A stretch of DNA of 64,000 nt, taken from contig NZ_VUNG01000006.1 of NCBI RefSeq assembly GCF_009695775.1, forward strand, positions 84,950 through 148,949. The letters are read 5' to 3'. The notes under the pieces were generated by a model. It was not told the DNA's origin and did not search any database. It saw only the letters and a list, made by a program, of their open reading frames with translations. The position numbers were made by a program, and so were the translations under genes. The stretch's first letter is position 1; every line of letters begins with the position of its first letter. Shown piece after piece: positions 41,378 to 51,063 of the stretch. Origin of the DNA: Hallella mizrahii. Its GTDB lineage: Bacteria > Bacteroidota > Bacteroidia > Bacteroidales > Bacteroidaceae.

Positions 41378-43180
41378 TTATTCCTTGTTGGCACGCTTAC
41401 GCTCGAGGTGATCGAGGATGATCTTGCGCATACGCATCGACTTAGGAGTGACCTCCACATACTCGTCGCTCTTGATGTATTCCAGGCACTCCTCAAGACT
41501 CATGACAGTCTTCGGGATGACACGCGCCTTCTCATCAGAGCCGGAAGCACGCACATTGGTGAGCTGTTTAGCCTTGGTGACGTTGACCACGAGGTCGTTG
41601 TCGTGGACATGCTCACCGATGACCTCACCGGCATAGACTTCCTCACCCGGGTCGATGAAGAACTTACCACGATCCTGCAGCTTGTCGATGGAGTAGGCGT
41701 AGGCGGTACCCGTCTCCATGGCGATCATGGATCCATTGATACGGCGAACGATTTCTCCCTTGTAAGGCTGATACTCCTTGAAGCGGTGTGCCATGATGGC
41801 CTCACCCTGAGAAGCAGTGAGCACATTGGTGCGCAGGCCGATGATACCACGTGAAGGGATGTCGAACGTGATGTTGACACGGTCGCCTTCGGTGTCCATA
41901 CCTGTCAGATCACCTTTGCGGCGTGTGACCATATCCACCATCTTGCTGGCATAATCCTGCGGCACATTGATGTCGAGTTCCTCAACAGGCTCGCACTTCT
42001 GACCATCGATCTCCTTGTAGATGACCTGCGGCTGTCCTACCTGGAGCTCAAAGCCCTCGCGACGCATGGTCTCGATGAGCACAGAGAGATGGAGCACACC
42101 ACGTCCACTGACAATCCAGCGGTCGGTAGAGCCCTCAACATTGCGCACGCGCAGTGCCAGGTTTTTCTCCAGTTCTTTCTGCAAACGGTCGCCGATCTGA
42201 CGGGAAGTACAGAACTTACCTTCCTTACCGAAGAAAGGAGAGTCATTGATGGTAAAGAGCATACTCATCGTAGGCTCGTCGACAGCGATCGGCGGCAGAG
42301 CCTCGGGGTTTTCAAAGTCAGCGATGGTGTCACCGATCTCGAAGTGCTGAAGGCCGACCACAGCGCAGATGTCACCACTGTCGACATGGTCGCAGCGCTT
42401 GTGAGTAATTCCCTCGAAAGTATGCAACTCTTTGATTTTATCTTTCTCAAAGGTGCCGTCACGGTGGCAAACGGTAATGTTCATACCGTCTTTGAGTGTA
42501 CCTCTGTGCACACGGCCGACAGCGATACGTCCGGTATAGGAACTATAGTCGAGAGAAGTGATGAGCATCTGAGGTGTACCCTCCAGGCGCTTAGGTGCCG
42601 GGATGACCTCAAGGATCTTATCAAGCAGATAATCGATGTTGTCTGTGGGCTTGTTGAAGTCGGGTCCCATCCAGCCGTTCTTGGCAGAACCATAGACAAC
42701 GGGGAAGTCGAGCTGGTCTTCTGTGGCGTTGAGATCACACATCAAGTCAAACACCATCTCGTAGACCTGCTCAGGACGGCAGTTGGGCTTGTCGACCTTA
42801 TTGACGACAACGATGGGCTTGAGTCCGAGTTTGAGAGCTTTCTGCAGCACGAAACGAGTCTGAGGCATAGGACCCTCGAAGGCGTCAACAAGCAGCAGAC
42901 AGCCGTCGGCCATGTTGAGCACACGCTCCACCTCACCGCCGAAGTCAGAGTGCCCCGGGGTATCGAGAATATTGATCTTCACTCCTTTCCATGTGATGGA
43001 AACGTTTTTGGAAAGGATAGTTATCCCTCGCTCGCGCTCCAAGTCATTGGAGTCCAATACTTCGCCGCTGTTGTCCTGGCCGTCACGGAACAGTTTACCA
43101 GCGAGCATCATCTTGTCAACCAGCGTAGTTTTGCCATGGTCGACATGCGCAATAACTGCGATGTTACGAATGTCTTGCAT
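41378..43180 (-). CDS. typA: Translational GTPase TypA/BipA
   Basis: This 600-residue ribosome-associated GTPase works in 50S assembly and stress adaptation. G motifs are visible: [35 protein letters not shown] and [13 protein letters not shown]. Domains II and III and the BipA-specific C-terminal part follow ([44 protein letters not shown]). It is divergent from rpsO. The start [13 protein letters not shown] matches the family. Confidence 0.97.
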   Translation of the reverse strand: MQDIRNIAVIAHVDHGKTTLVDKMMLAGKLFRDGQDNSGEVLDSNDLERERGITILSKNVSITWKGVKINILDTPGHSDFGGEVERVLNMADGCLLLVDAFEGPMPQTRFVLQKALKLGLKPIVVVNKVDKPNCRPEQVYEMVFDLMCDLNATEDQLDFPVVYGSAKNGWMGPDFNKPTDNIDYLLDKILEVIPAPKRLEGTPQMLITSLDYSSYTGRIAVGRVHRGTLKDGMNITVCHRDGTFEKDKIKELHTFEGITHKRCDHVDSGDICAVVGLQHFEIGDTIADFENPEALPPIAVDEPTMSMLFTINDSPFFGKEGKFCTSRQIGDRLQKELEKNLALRVRNVEGSTDRWIVSGRGVLHLSVLIETMRREGFELQVGQPQVIYKEIDGQKCEPVEELDINVPQDYASKMVDMVTRRKGDLTGMDTEGDRVNITFDIPSRGIIGLRTNVLTASQGEAIMAHRFKEYQPYKGEIVRRINGSMIAMETGTAYAYSIDKLQDRGKFFIDPGEEVYAGEVIGEHVHDNDLVVNVTKAKQLTNVRASGSDEKARVIPKTVMSLEECLEYIKSDEYVEVTPKSMRMRKIILDHLERKRANKE

Positions 43181-43213
43181 TATTTTACCTTAATAGAGCT
43201 AATAATTTGCTTG

Positions 43214-43221
43214 CAAAATTA
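43214..43221 (-). promoter_or_regulatory. -7 box for typA
   Basis: Minus-strand TAATTTTG (43221-43214), 33 bases before the typA ATG. The upstream side is a long T run, so the -33 box cannot be placed exactly. Confidence 0.55.
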
Positions 43222-43264
43222 CAAAAAAAACTGGTAAAAGTGGCTGATTCTGAGAACTTTTTTG

Positions 43265-43272
43265 TAACTTTG
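43265..43272 (+). promoter_or_regulatory. -7 box for rpsO
   Basis: TAACTTTG at 43265-43272, 108 bases before the rpsO ATG. It leaves a long leader, as is common for ribosomal protein genes that are autoregulated; no specific structure is proposed. Confidence 0.6.
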
Positions 43273-43380
43273 CAGCGCATTTTCGGAGATACCGATGCAT
43301 TTAAGGCCGCTTGAGCAATGATGAAGACTCCTGCGGACGAAGGATGTAATGATGCAACAACAATTAATCATCAACAAACA

Positions 43381-43650
43381 ATGTATTTAAACAAAGAGAA
43401 GAAGGAGGAAATCTTCGGCCAGTATGGCAAGAGCAATGCAGACACCGGTTCTGCTGAGAGCCAGATCGCACTGTTCACTTATCGTATCGCACACCTGACA
43501 GAGCACGTCAAGACTCATCACAAGGACTTTGTGACAACTCGTTCTCTGACTCGTCTGGTAGGAAAGCGCCGTGCTTTGCTGGACTACCTGAAGGATCGTG
43601 ACATCGAGCGTTACCGTGCCATTGTGAAGGCTCTCGGTCTCCGCAAATAA
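43381..43650 (+). CDS. rpsO: 30S ribosomal protein S15
   Basis: This 89-residue protein binds the central domain of 16S rRNA. It shows the family pattern GSAESQIALFTYRIAHLTEHVKTHHKDFVTTRSLTRLVGKRRALLDYLKDRD. I use the ATG at 43381 (MYLNKEKKEEIF), which gives normal length; the frame open from 43318 adds 21 unrelated residues. It has its own promoter and a strong terminator. Confidence 0.97.
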   Translation: MYLNKEKKEEIFGQYGKSNADTGSAESQIALFTYRIAHLTEHVKTHHKDFVTTRSLTRLVGKRRALLDYLKDRDIERYRAIVKALGLRK

Positions 43651-43696
43651 TCACGCGAAGCGCTTCTTTCATACGAGAAGAAAATTAGGCAAGAGA

Positions 43697-43733
43697 AAAG
43701 CCCGTGCTACAGTGGTAGTTCGGGCTTTTTTTT
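43697..43733 (+). terminator. Rho-independent terminator of rpsO
   Basis: AAAAGCCCG (43696-43704) pairs with CGGGC plus T run (43721-43733), with eight T residues after the stem. 46 bases past the stop. Confidence 0.85.
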
Positions 43734-43844
43734 AGTTGCTTTAGACACTGCCATCCCTCTTAGCACAAATCCGTTTCCGCTGATTGTGGAAGGCAGGCCA
43801 CTTAGTTGCTTCACTTTTGCCGCAAGCGCGGAAATGTCTTGAAA

Positions 43845-44240
43845 AGTGACATTTTCCCGCCCAAATACAGCCAAATTTCTGAACCGACCCATCCTTGGCT
43901 CTGAATTTCTCGATTTTTAAGTGTATTTTTATAAATCTTTATAAATCAACCACTTATAAAAACATTCGTTCCTCAATGCTTCAAAAAGCATTGTTTTTAC
44001 CCTGTTTTTTCAAAGAAATGCCCATCAAAACACTGTTTTGTGCCTATCATCTCAATTGTTTCTACTGATAAAACAACTGAGATGACCAGATGAAACAACT
44101 TGTTTCTTCAACTCATCTCACTGTTTTGTAAACGACCAACCACCATTTCGTGGTTAAAATCACCATTTTTCCATCTTTATCCTGCTTTTATTTTTCTAGA
44201 ATGCAAGTGTTGAGAGACATGGTTTTGTAAGAACATATCA
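43845..44240 (+). repeat. Dispersed intergenic repeat, copy B
   Basis: This aligns with 16686-17080 with almost no gaps (constant offset 27160). Core units are TCATCTCAATTGTTT (44047-44061) and TCATCTCACTGTTTT (44113-44127) in the same orientation as copy A. The two units between them read in the opposite orientation (AAACAACTGAGATGA at 44071-44085 and a partial one from 44093). The 650-base gap between the rpsO terminator and the tRNA terminator holds this repeat and no credible gene. Confidence 0.7.
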
Positions 44241-44349
44241 CATAATCTTCCTGCTTTGACTTATGACATCTTTTCAAGTCCCTTAAACTCTTTACAAATG
44301 TCGGTGTAGGTATGTTTTAAGTTCTTCCGACAATTGACCGAAAGACAAT

Positions 44350-44379
44350 AAAAAAAAGGAGAATGTCGTATTCTCCTTT
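44350..44379 (-). terminator. Terminator of the tRNA-Pro/tRNA-Lys unit
   Basis: On the minus strand AAAGGAGAAT pairs with ATTCTCCTTT (44379-44355) and a run of T residues follows to 44350. It lies directly after tRNA-Lys. Confidence 0.85.
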
Positions 44380-44382
44380 CTG

Positions 44383-44455
44383 TGACTCGCATGGGGTTCG
44401 AACCCATGACCCCAACATTAAAAGTGTTGTGCTCTACCAACTGAGCTAGCGAGTC
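44383..44455 (-). tRNA. tRNA-Lys (anticodon TTT)
   Basis: This is a 73-base cloverleaf: acceptor GACTCGC/GCGAGTC, D arm with AGTTGGTAGA, anticodon loop CTTTTAA in an AACA-type stem, T arm ATGGG-TTCGAAC-CCCAT, discriminator A. CCA is not encoded. It lies 18 bases after tRNA-Pro on the same strand, so the two are probably one transcript. Confidence 0.95.
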
Positions 44456-44473
44456 AACGGTTTTGTATACTTG

Positions 44474-44546
44474 TCGGGATTACTGGACTCGAACCAGCGA
44501 CCTCGCGCCCCCCAGACGTGTGCGCTACCAACTGCGCCAAATCCCG
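44474..44546 (-). tRNA. tRNA-Pro (anticodon GGG)
   Basis: This is a 73-base cloverleaf with acceptor CGGGATT/AATCCCG (C1-G72, proline identity), discriminator A, T arm CTGG-TTCGAGT-CCAG, and anticodon loop CTGGGGG with G34-G36 reading GGG. The anticodon stem has an A28-C42 mismatch and a terminal T-G wobble. CCA is not encoded. Confidence 0.92.
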
Positions 44547-44679
44547 TAGTTTTTAAAACCGAGTGCAAAGGTACACATTCTATCTGAATCCACCAAATTT
44601 TCGGGCAACTTTTTCATTTGTTTGTTGTTTTTAATGTAAATATATAGGGTGTAACTACGTTATTTCAAGGGATATTTTG

Positions 44680-44687
44680 TATTTTTG
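44680..44687 (+). promoter_or_regulatory. -7 box for the M43-type protease gene
   Basis: TATTTTTG at 44680-44687, 33 bases before the ATG at 44721. The -33 element is weak. Confidence 0.5.
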
Positions 44688-44720
44688 CAAGACGTATAAA
44701 TAATGAAGAACGTACTATAG

Positions 44721-45878
44721 ATGTTGGTCAATCAAAAACATATTGCCCTGTGGCTGCTCCTAGCTCTGTGCTTGGGACTTACAGCCTGTGGGGGCGACGA
44801 CGGCCTTGTGTCGGTCGACGAAAGCAAATTGGTCACCGACACTGCTGAGATAGACAGTAACTATGAATATGAGTTGCCGGTTATCTTCCATGTCCTGTAT
44901 AAGGACCAGTCCGATGCGACCCAGTATATTCCTGCCGCACGTTTGAAAAACCTGCTGCAATATGTCAATGAGATCTATCAGGGAGGAATCTATGGCGAGA
45001 GCGAGAATCTGCATCTGAAGTTCGTCTTAGCGGAAAAGGACGAGAAAGGAAAGAAGCTCGGAACGCCGGGGGTCGAATATGTGAAGTACGACGGCGACTA
45101 TCCCATCGACGTCAGTGCCTTCATGTCTGACAACACCGGTGCCAATGTGAAATATATTTGGGACCCCAACCAATATATCAATGTGATGATGTTCAACTTC
45201 AAGTCAGCGTCTTCCAATGAGGTGACGTTGGGCATCTCTCACATGCCGCACACGGTAGACAACAGAGTAGAAGGGCTGGACAACGTCAAGACACAGTATA
45301 TTGCCAAAAGTCAACTGAAATATCCGCTTTGCTCTTCTATCAACAGCACTTATGCCGCACAGGCTTCTGGTGGTGGCTATTTCCAATCTGACCGATACAC
45401 AGACGACAACCATACAGCCCATACGCTCTCCACGACAGATGTCGTCGTCACGATGGCACATGAACTGGGACATTATCTCGGTCTCTATCATGCTTTCACG
45501 GAAGATAAGAAAGACGGAGGCTTTCAGCCCGTAGACTCTTGCGGTGACACCGACTACTGCAAGGACACGCCATCGTATAATCGTATCGACTATAATAATT
45601 ATTTGGAAACGCTGAACTTCGAACAAAACGACCCCAGCATTACTAAGAAGATGCTGTCAAGAAACTCATGTGACGGCAAGACCTTTGAGTCGGACAACAT
45701 CATGGACTACAGTTTGACGATGGGATTCCAGATCACAGCAGATCAGAAAAAACGTATCAGGAACGTGCTCTACTACAGTCCGCTCATTCCCGGACCCAAG
45801 AAAAACAATATCAACACCAGAACACGAGCCACAGACGACAGTCACCCGCTGGATTTGAAATTCACGATCATAAAATAA
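44721..45878 (+). CDS. Zinc-dependent metalloprotease lipoprotein (M43 pappalysin-like)
   Basis: The 385-residue exported lipoprotein has the lipobox LCLGLTACGGDDG (Cys at about 23). The metzincin zinc motif HELGHYLGLYH (HExxHxxGxxH) is complete, a CGDTDYCKDTPSYN segment matches the M43 cysteine/DTP region, and the Met-turn is NIMDYS. It should be a surface or periplasmic protease; the substrate is unknown. It has its own promoter and lies 14 bases before aroA, so it may be transcribed with the aroA-porW-porX group. The C-terminal part after about residue 350 (PKKNNINTRTRATDD) looks disordered. Confidence 0.9.
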   Translation: MLVNQKHIALWLLLALCLGLTACGGDDGLVSVDESKLVTDTAEIDSNYEYELPVIFHVLYKDQSDATQYIPAARLKNLLQYVNEIYQGGIYGESENLHLKFVLAEKDEKGKKLGTPGVEYVKYDGDYPIDVSAFMSDNTGANVKYIWDPNQYINVMMFNFKSASSNEVTLGISHMPHTVDNRVEGLDNVKTQYIAKSQLKYPLCSSINSTYAAQASGGGYFQSDRYTDDNHTAHTLSTTDVVVTMAHELGHYLGLYHAFTEDKKDGGFQPVDSCGDTDYCKDTPSYNRIDYNNYLETLNFEQNDPSITKKMLSRNSCDGKTFESDNIMDYSLTMGFQITADQKKRIRNVLYYSPLIPGPKKNNINTRTRATDDSHPLDLKFTIIK

Positions 45879-45892
45879 GCAACCAATAGATT

Positions 45893-47143
45893 ATGACATA
45901 CGATATTACAGCCCCGAAAACGCTCGACGCCAGCATCAAACTGCCGGCATCGAAAAGCATCAGCAACAGAGCACTGATCATCTACGCCCTCAGCGGCGGA
46001 GAGCATGTGCCCACCAACTTATCCGACTGTGACGACACTGCCGTGGTCATCAATGCCTTGAAGTCTGCCGAAGAAGTCATCGACGTGAAGGCAGCAGGCA
46101 CTGCCATGCGTTTCCTCTCGGCATATTTGTCTCTCACACCCGGCGAGCGTGTCATCACCGGTTCTGAACGCATGAAGCACAGACCCATTGGAATCTTGGT
46201 CGACGCCTTGCGCGCACTGGGCGCTGACATCGAGTACGCCGGTGAGGAGGGCTTTCCTCCCTTGCGCATCAAAGGTCATCAGCTGGAAGGCGGCCAGCTG
46301 GAGATTCCCGGCAACGTCAGCTCTCAGTTCATCTCAGCTCTCCTGCTCATTGGTCCTATGCTGAAAAATGGCTTGCAACTGACACTTCAAGGCGAAATCA
46401 TCTCACGTCCTTACATCGACCTGACGCTGTGGGTGATGGGAAGTTTTGGCGCACAGGCCAGTTGGATGGACAACACCACGATAGAGGTGAAGCCTCAGCC
46501 TTACGTCAACAAACCCTATGTCATTGAGAACGACTGGAGCGCAGCCAGCTACTGGTATGAGATGGTAGCTCTCTTCGGCGACAGCATGCCGGAGGTGAGG
46601 CTCAACGGACTCATGGACAGCTCACGCCAAGGCGACTCGATCATCAAATACATCTTCTCGCTCTTAGGCGTAAAAACCTCGTTCAGTACTGATCCCAAGA
46701 CGGGTGAGACCTTTACCACACTGAAACATAAGATCGGCGGTGTGCAGCATTTGGACTTTGACTTCATCAACTGTCCCGACTTGGCTCAGACCGTTGTGGT
46801 GACCTGCTGCGCCTTGGGAGTTTCCTTCCACTTCACGGGACTGGCAAGTCTGAAGATCAAGGAAACCGACCGCATAGAAGCCTTGAAGAACGAGCTCCGC
46901 AAGATGGGCTTCCTCATCCGTAGCGTGAATGACAGCGAACTGATTTGGGATCACGGACGTTGCGAGCCTACTTTCGACGCCATCGACACTTACGAAGATC
47001 ACCGCATGGCCATGTCGTTTGCTCCTCTTGCCATCGTGCATCCCCATCTGCGCGTCAATCATCCCGAAGTCGTCAGCAAGTCTTATCCCCATTTTTGGAG
47101 CGACCTGCGCCAAGCTGGATTCCTTATTGAAGAGCAACAATGA
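45893..47143 (+). CDS. aroA: 3-phosphoshikimate 1-carboxyvinyltransferase (EPSP synthase) AroA
   Basis: This enzyme joins shikimate-3-phosphate and PEP in the sixth step of the shikimate pathway. It has 416 residues. Substrate motifs are present: LPASKSISNRALIIYAL near the N-terminus, AAGTAMRFLSAYLS, GSERMKHRPIGILVDALRALGA, GNVSSQFISALLL, KIKETDRIEALKNELRKMG and YEDHRMAMSFAPLA. It overlaps the next small gene by four bases (ATGA), so translation is coupled. Confidence 0.96.
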   Translation: MTYDITAPKTLDASIKLPASKSISNRALIIYALSGGEHVPTNLSDCDDTAVVINALKSAEEVIDVKAAGTAMRFLSAYLSLTPGERVITGSERMKHRPIGILVDALRALGADIEYAGEEGFPPLRIKGHQLEGGQLEIPGNVSSQFISALLLIGPMLKNGLQLTLQGEIISRPYIDLTLWVMGSFGAQASWMDNTTIEVKPQPYVNKPYVIENDWSAASYWYEMVALFGDSMPEVRLNGLMDSSRQGDSIIKYIFSLLGVKTSFSTDPKTGETFTTLKHKIGGVQHLDFDFINCPDLAQTVVVTCCALGVSFHFTGLASLKIKETDRIEALKNELRKMGFLIRSVNDSELIWDHGRCEPTFDAIDTYEDHRMAMSFAPLAIVHPHLRVNHPEVVSKSYPHFWSDLRQAGFLIEEQQ

Positions 47144-47538
47144 GCATCATCGTCTATCTCCTCATCAGTCTCGTCGTGCTGGGCCTCATTAGTGCGGGCT
47201 CCAGCCTGATTTCCCGTCGTCGGGGACACGACGAGGCTCCTTTCATACCCGACGCCTCGGACAGTTGCGCCACCTGTACGGGCTTCAACGACAAGTGCGA
47301 GCAGGACTGCATGCTGGAAGCGGCGACAAAGCCCATCGAATATTTCGACGATGAGGAACTGGACGCTTTCAAAGGTCGTCCTTCCAATCAGTACACCGAC
47401 GAAGAGGTTGAGCAGTTTGCAGAAGTGTTGGAGTCGTTGCGCCCGGAAGAAGTCGCGGCATGGGGCAGAAGCCTCCATCTCAGAGGAATAGAATTGCCGG
47501 ACATTCTGAAGGATGAATACGTGGCAATGGTGAAATAG
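47140..47538 (+). CDS. Small membrane-anchored protein with Cys-rich motif, function unknown
   Basis: The 132-residue protein starts with one hydrophobic segment (MSIIVYLLISLVVLGLISAGSSLI), then RRR, then a four-cysteine motif CATCTGFNDKCEQDC (C-x2-C-x7-C-x3-C), and then an acidic helical C-terminus (EYFDDEELDAFKGRPSNQYTDEEVEQFAEVLESLRPEEVAAWGRSLHLRG). The cysteines could bind a metal or cluster, on the cytoplasmic side if RRR marks it. It overlaps aroA by four bases and lies one base before porW. I know no characterised homologue. Confidence 0.75.
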   Translation: MSIIVYLLISLVVLGLISAGSSLISRRRGHDEAPFIPDASDSCATCTGFNDKCEQDCMLEAATKPIEYFDDEELDAFKGRPSNQYTDEEVEQFAEVLESLRPEEVAAWGRSLHLRGIELPDILKDEYVAMVK

Positions 47539-47539
47539 C

Positions 47540-50500
47540 TTGAGAATAAATCACAAAGTGAAGGTTCGAGGTACATTTTTGATATCCGTCTCCCTACTGT
47601 CAGTCCTCATCTGTGTCATTGCGGGCTGCTCCAGTAGTAAGAACACCGCGGGCACTCGCTGGTGGAAGGCCTTCAACGCCCATTACAACACCTATTATAA
47701 TGGTACGCTGGCCTACATCGACGGTTCTCTGGAAAAAGAGAATGGCAACAAAGACAACTTCACGGAACTGATCCCTCTCTATACCGTCGGCAACAAAAAC
47801 AGCCGTGAACTGGGCAAATCCAACTACGACAGGGCAATACAGAAATCGCAGAAGGCCATTCAGCGTTATAGCATCAAACGACGACCCGAATGGGACAAAA
47901 ACCGCAAAAAGACGGCGCGAGACATCGAATGGCTGCAACGGAGAGAGTATAATCCCTTTCTGTGGAAGGCTTGGATGCTGATGGGACGCTCGCAGTTTTA
48001 CGAGGGAGACTTCGACGGAGCCGCTTCTACATTCAACTACATGTCGCGCCTCTATGCCACTCAACCGGCCATCTACAGCCGTGCCCAGGCTTGGCTGGCC
48101 AAGACCTACGTGGAGAGTGGCTGGCTCTACGATGCCGAGGAGGTCATCCGCAATGCCCGCCGCGACACGATACCCAGTGTTGCCCGCAAGGAATGGGACT
48201 ATACGCTGGCCGACTACTATATCCATACACAGCACTATGCCGAGGCGATCCCCCATCTGAAAAAGGTCATCCGCCATGAGATGCGACGCAAACAGAAAGC
48301 ACGCGAGTATTTCCTGCTCGGGCAGATCTATGCACTCACCAACATGAATCAGGATGCCTATAAGGCATATCAAAGGGCTGTCCGCACCAATCCGCCCTAT
48401 GAACTGGAACTCAATGCCCGTGTGGCTCAGACGGAAGTCATGGCTGCCCGGCAGGCGGGGAAGATGATCGGCAGGCTCAAGCGCATGGCGGCTTCTGACA
48501 AGAACAAAGACTATCTCGACCAGGTATACTATGCGATGGGTAACATCTATCTTTCCCAGCGCGACACGGCAAAGGCTATCTCTGCTTACGAGCGGGGCGG
48601 TGCCAAGTCCACACGCAATGGAGTGGAGAAGGGTGTGCTGATGCTGAAACTGGGAAATCTGTATTGGGACAAAGAACGCTTTGCCGATGCACAGCGTTGC
48701 TATACCCAGGCGGTCGGCATGTTGGACAAGGAGCGGAAGGACTATGCACAGCTCACGGAACGATCCAAAGTCCTTGACGCTCTCGTCCCCTATACCGAAG
48801 CCGTACATCTGCAAGACTCTCTGCAGTCGCTGGCAAAGATGGATGACGCTCATCGCAACGCCGCTATCGACCGCGTCATCGAGGCTTTGAAACAGAAGGA
48901 AAAGGAGGAAAAACGCGCGCAAGAGGCGCAGGACGCTTCCAACCAACTGGCTGAAGGCAATGATATGGAGCGTCAGCAACAGACTTCTTCGCAACGTCAG
49001 GCCACTGTGTCTGCTGCCCAGCAGAATGGTGCCTGGTATTTCTATAACCCCGTCGCCGTACAGCAGGGCAAGCAATTGTTCCAACGGATGTGGGGAAAAC
49101 GAAAGAACGCTGACAACTGGCAACGGGCCAACAAGACGGTGGTGGCTGACAATACGTCCAACACAAATATTGCCGCTGCGGACTCCTTATTTAATAGTAA
49201 CACTGGCAATGAAGCCACAGCCGATTCTGTAAGTGAAGACGCCAAGAAGCTTAACCCCTCTGATGACCCGCACACGAGAGCATACTACATGGCGCAAATA
49301 CCTTTCACTGACGATCAGCGCAAAGCCAGCAACAGCATCCTGTGCGACGGACTGTTCAACAGTGGCATCATCTTCAAAGACCAGCTGGGCAACCTCGAGC
49401 TCAGCCGTAAGGCCTTGGAGCGTCTCGACCGTAATTATCCCGACTACGAGAAGTCTGACGAGGTGCTTTATCACCTCTTCCTGCTCTACTCGCGTATGGG
49501 TGAAGCTACTCTGGCTCAGCAACAAGTGACGAAGCTCAAAGCCAAATATCCCAACAGCCATTGGACGACGCTGCTCTCTGATCCCAACTATCTGTCCAAT
49601 GCCCGCTATGGCGAGCAGATAGAAGACTCGCTCTATGGTGCTACCTACGATGCTTTCAAGGCTGAGCGCTATACCGAAGTAATGGCTAACAGCCGTGTCT
49701 CGGAACGGCGCTTTCCACAGGGGCAGAATCGTGATAAGTTCATCTTCATCTATGGGCTGAGCCGTCTCAACGAGGGCGACAGCCAGGGATGTCTCGCGGC
49801 GATGGACACGCTGGTAGCGAATTTCCCCGAGAGCAAACTGGCTGAGCTGGCGGGAATGATCATCAACGGAGTGAAGGCTGGACGACAGCTCCGTGGCGGG
49901 CATTTCGACATCGGCAACTTCTGGCAACGGCGTACCGACGTGCTGACCGAGGCCGACAAGAAAAGAGAGATGAAGCTAAGCAATGAGCGTAACACTCCTT
50001 TCTGCTTCCTGCTGGTCTACGCTCCCGATTCGGTCAGGGAAAACCAGCTGCTGTTCCAGGTGGCTCGCTATAACTTCACGAGCTATCTCGTACGTGACTT
50101 CGACATTGTCATTGACGACTTGGACGGCATACACCGTATGAGGATCTCCGGATTCAACAATTACGATGAAGCACGCCAGTACGCCAATCAGGTGATGCAA
50201 CAGCCGTCGGTACAGAAACTGACAGGCAAGGCCCGAGCTTTTATCGTCTCTCAGACCAACCTCCCACTGTTGGGAGCACAGTTCAGTTACGACGACTATT
50301 CCAAGTTCTACAACACCCATTTCGCGCCGTTGAAGATTTCAACCTCCAGATTGCTGATCGAACCCGCAGAGGTTGTCACCCAGCCCGGCAAAGAAAAGCT
50401 ACCGATGACAGAGAAAGAGGTCGACGACTACCTCAATGGCATCACAGTAGAGCCGGAAGATACGCAGGGATCTTCCTCCACGTATATTCCCGTTGACAAC

Positions 50501-51061
50501 GACGCTGACCAAAGCAAGGGTAAGAGCCTGTCGACAGAAGTTGTCACAGAACCAGAGAATAGACAGAAGCAAGGTGGTACTATCATCCCGACGAATGACG
50601 ATGATGCCCCGACTGTCTTGCCCGCTACAAAGCAGGAAAAGGCTGAAACAAAGGCAGATAAGCCCGCCATCAAGACTAAGCAGCAGGAATCTCAGCGACA
50701 ACAGCCTCTTCCCAAAGCACAAACGAGTGGGACTAAGAAGGAGACTCCAGCCGGGAAAACGGCCAACAAGGCTGAGGAAAAGAGAAAAACGGAAAAGCCG
50801 AAACTCTTTCCCGACATGACCAATGGTGCTGAAATCATCTTCGATGACACACCGGTACCCGCTAAACCTTCCAAGACAGGCGCTTCACAATCAAATAAGA
50901 CACAGGGAAATAAAACAAGCGCCGCCGCTAAGCAAGATGTGGCCGGCAAGGCCGGTAACAACTCTCAGCCTGACAAGGCGAAAGCAAATTCCAAGGCGCA
51001 GCCAAAGAGAGAGAAGTCCTTTGACTTAGAGGATGAGTATTACGATTTAGACGGATTTTAA
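47540..51061 (+). CDS. porW: PorW/SprE-like TPR lipoprotein of type IX secretion
   Basis: The 1173-residue protein has a lipobox (LICVIAGCSSSKNT) and the PorW/SprE-type start AGTRWWKAFNAHYNTYYNGTLAYIDGS. Many TPR-like helical repeats follow from about 100 to 460 and again from 600 to 780 (FLLGQIYALTNMNQDAYKAYQRAV, LYHLFLLYSRMGEATLAQQQV). The tail of about 200 residues is Lys/Gln/Thr-rich and disordered, so it is longer than P. gingivalis PorW (about 600). PorW is an outer-membrane lipoprotein that supports the type IX secretion machinery. The start is a TTG at 47540 or the GTG at 47558; neither is certain. porX follows after 2 bases. Confidence 0.82.
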   Translation: MRINHKVKVRGTFLISVSLLSVLICVIAGCSSSKNTAGTRWWKAFNAHYNTYYNGTLAYIDGSLEKENGNKDNFTELIPLYTVGNKNSRELGKSNYDRAIQKSQKAIQRYSIKRRPEWDKNRKKTARDIEWLQRREYNPFLWKAWMLMGRSQFYEGDFDGAASTFNYMSRLYATQPAIYSRAQAWLAKTYVESGWLYDAEEVIRNARRDTIPSVARKEWDYTLADYYIHTQHYAEAIPHLKKVIRHEMRRKQKAREYFLLGQIYALTNMNQDAYKAYQRAVRTNPPYELELNARVAQTEVMAARQAGKMIGRLKRMAASDKNKDYLDQVYYAMGNIYLSQRDTAKAISAYERGGAKSTRNGVEKGVLMLKLGNLYWDKERFADAQRCYTQAVGMLDKERKDYAQLTERSKVLDALVPYTEAVHLQDSLQSLAKMDDAHRNAAIDRVIEALKQKEKEEKRAQEAQDASNQLAEGNDMERQQQTSSQRQATVSAAQQNGAWYFYNPVAVQQGKQLFQRMWGKRKNADNWQRANKTVVADNTSNTNIAAADSLFNSNTGNEATADSVSEDAKKLNPSDDPHTRAYYMAQIPFTDDQRKASNSILCDGLFNSGIIFKDQLGNLELSRKALERLDRNYPDYEKSDEVLYHLFLLYSRMGEATLAQQQVTKLKAKYPNSHWTTLLSDPNYLSNARYGEQIEDSLYGATYDAFKAERYTEVMANSRVSERRFPQGQNRDKFIFIYGLSRLNEGDSQGCLAAMDTLVANFPESKLAELAGMIINGVKAGRQLRGGHFDIGNFWQRRTDVLTEADKKREMKLSNERNTPFCFLLVYAPDSVRENQLLFQVARYNFTSYLVRDFDIVIDDLDGIHRMRISGFNNYDEARQYANQVMQQPSVQKLTGKARAFIVSQTNLPLLGAQFSYDDYSKFYNTHFAPLKISTSRLLIEPAEVVTQPGKEKLPMTEKEVDDYLNGITVEPEDTQGSSSTYIPVDNDADQSKGKSLSTEVVTEPENRQKQGGTIIPTNDDDAPTVLPATKQEKAETKADKPAIKTKQQESQRQQPLPKAQTSGTKKETPAGKTANKAEEKRKTEKPKLFPDMTNGAEIIFDDTPVPAKPSKTGASQSNKTQGNKTSAAAKQDVAGKAGNNSQPDKAKANSKAQPKREKSFDLEDEYYDLDGF

Positions 51062-51063
51062 AG

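Noticed and set aside
43707..43892. 61-codon minus-strand frame after rpsO
   Set aside because: It starts inside the dispersed repeat and ends in the rpsO terminator; the corresponding frame in copy A is not conserved as protein.
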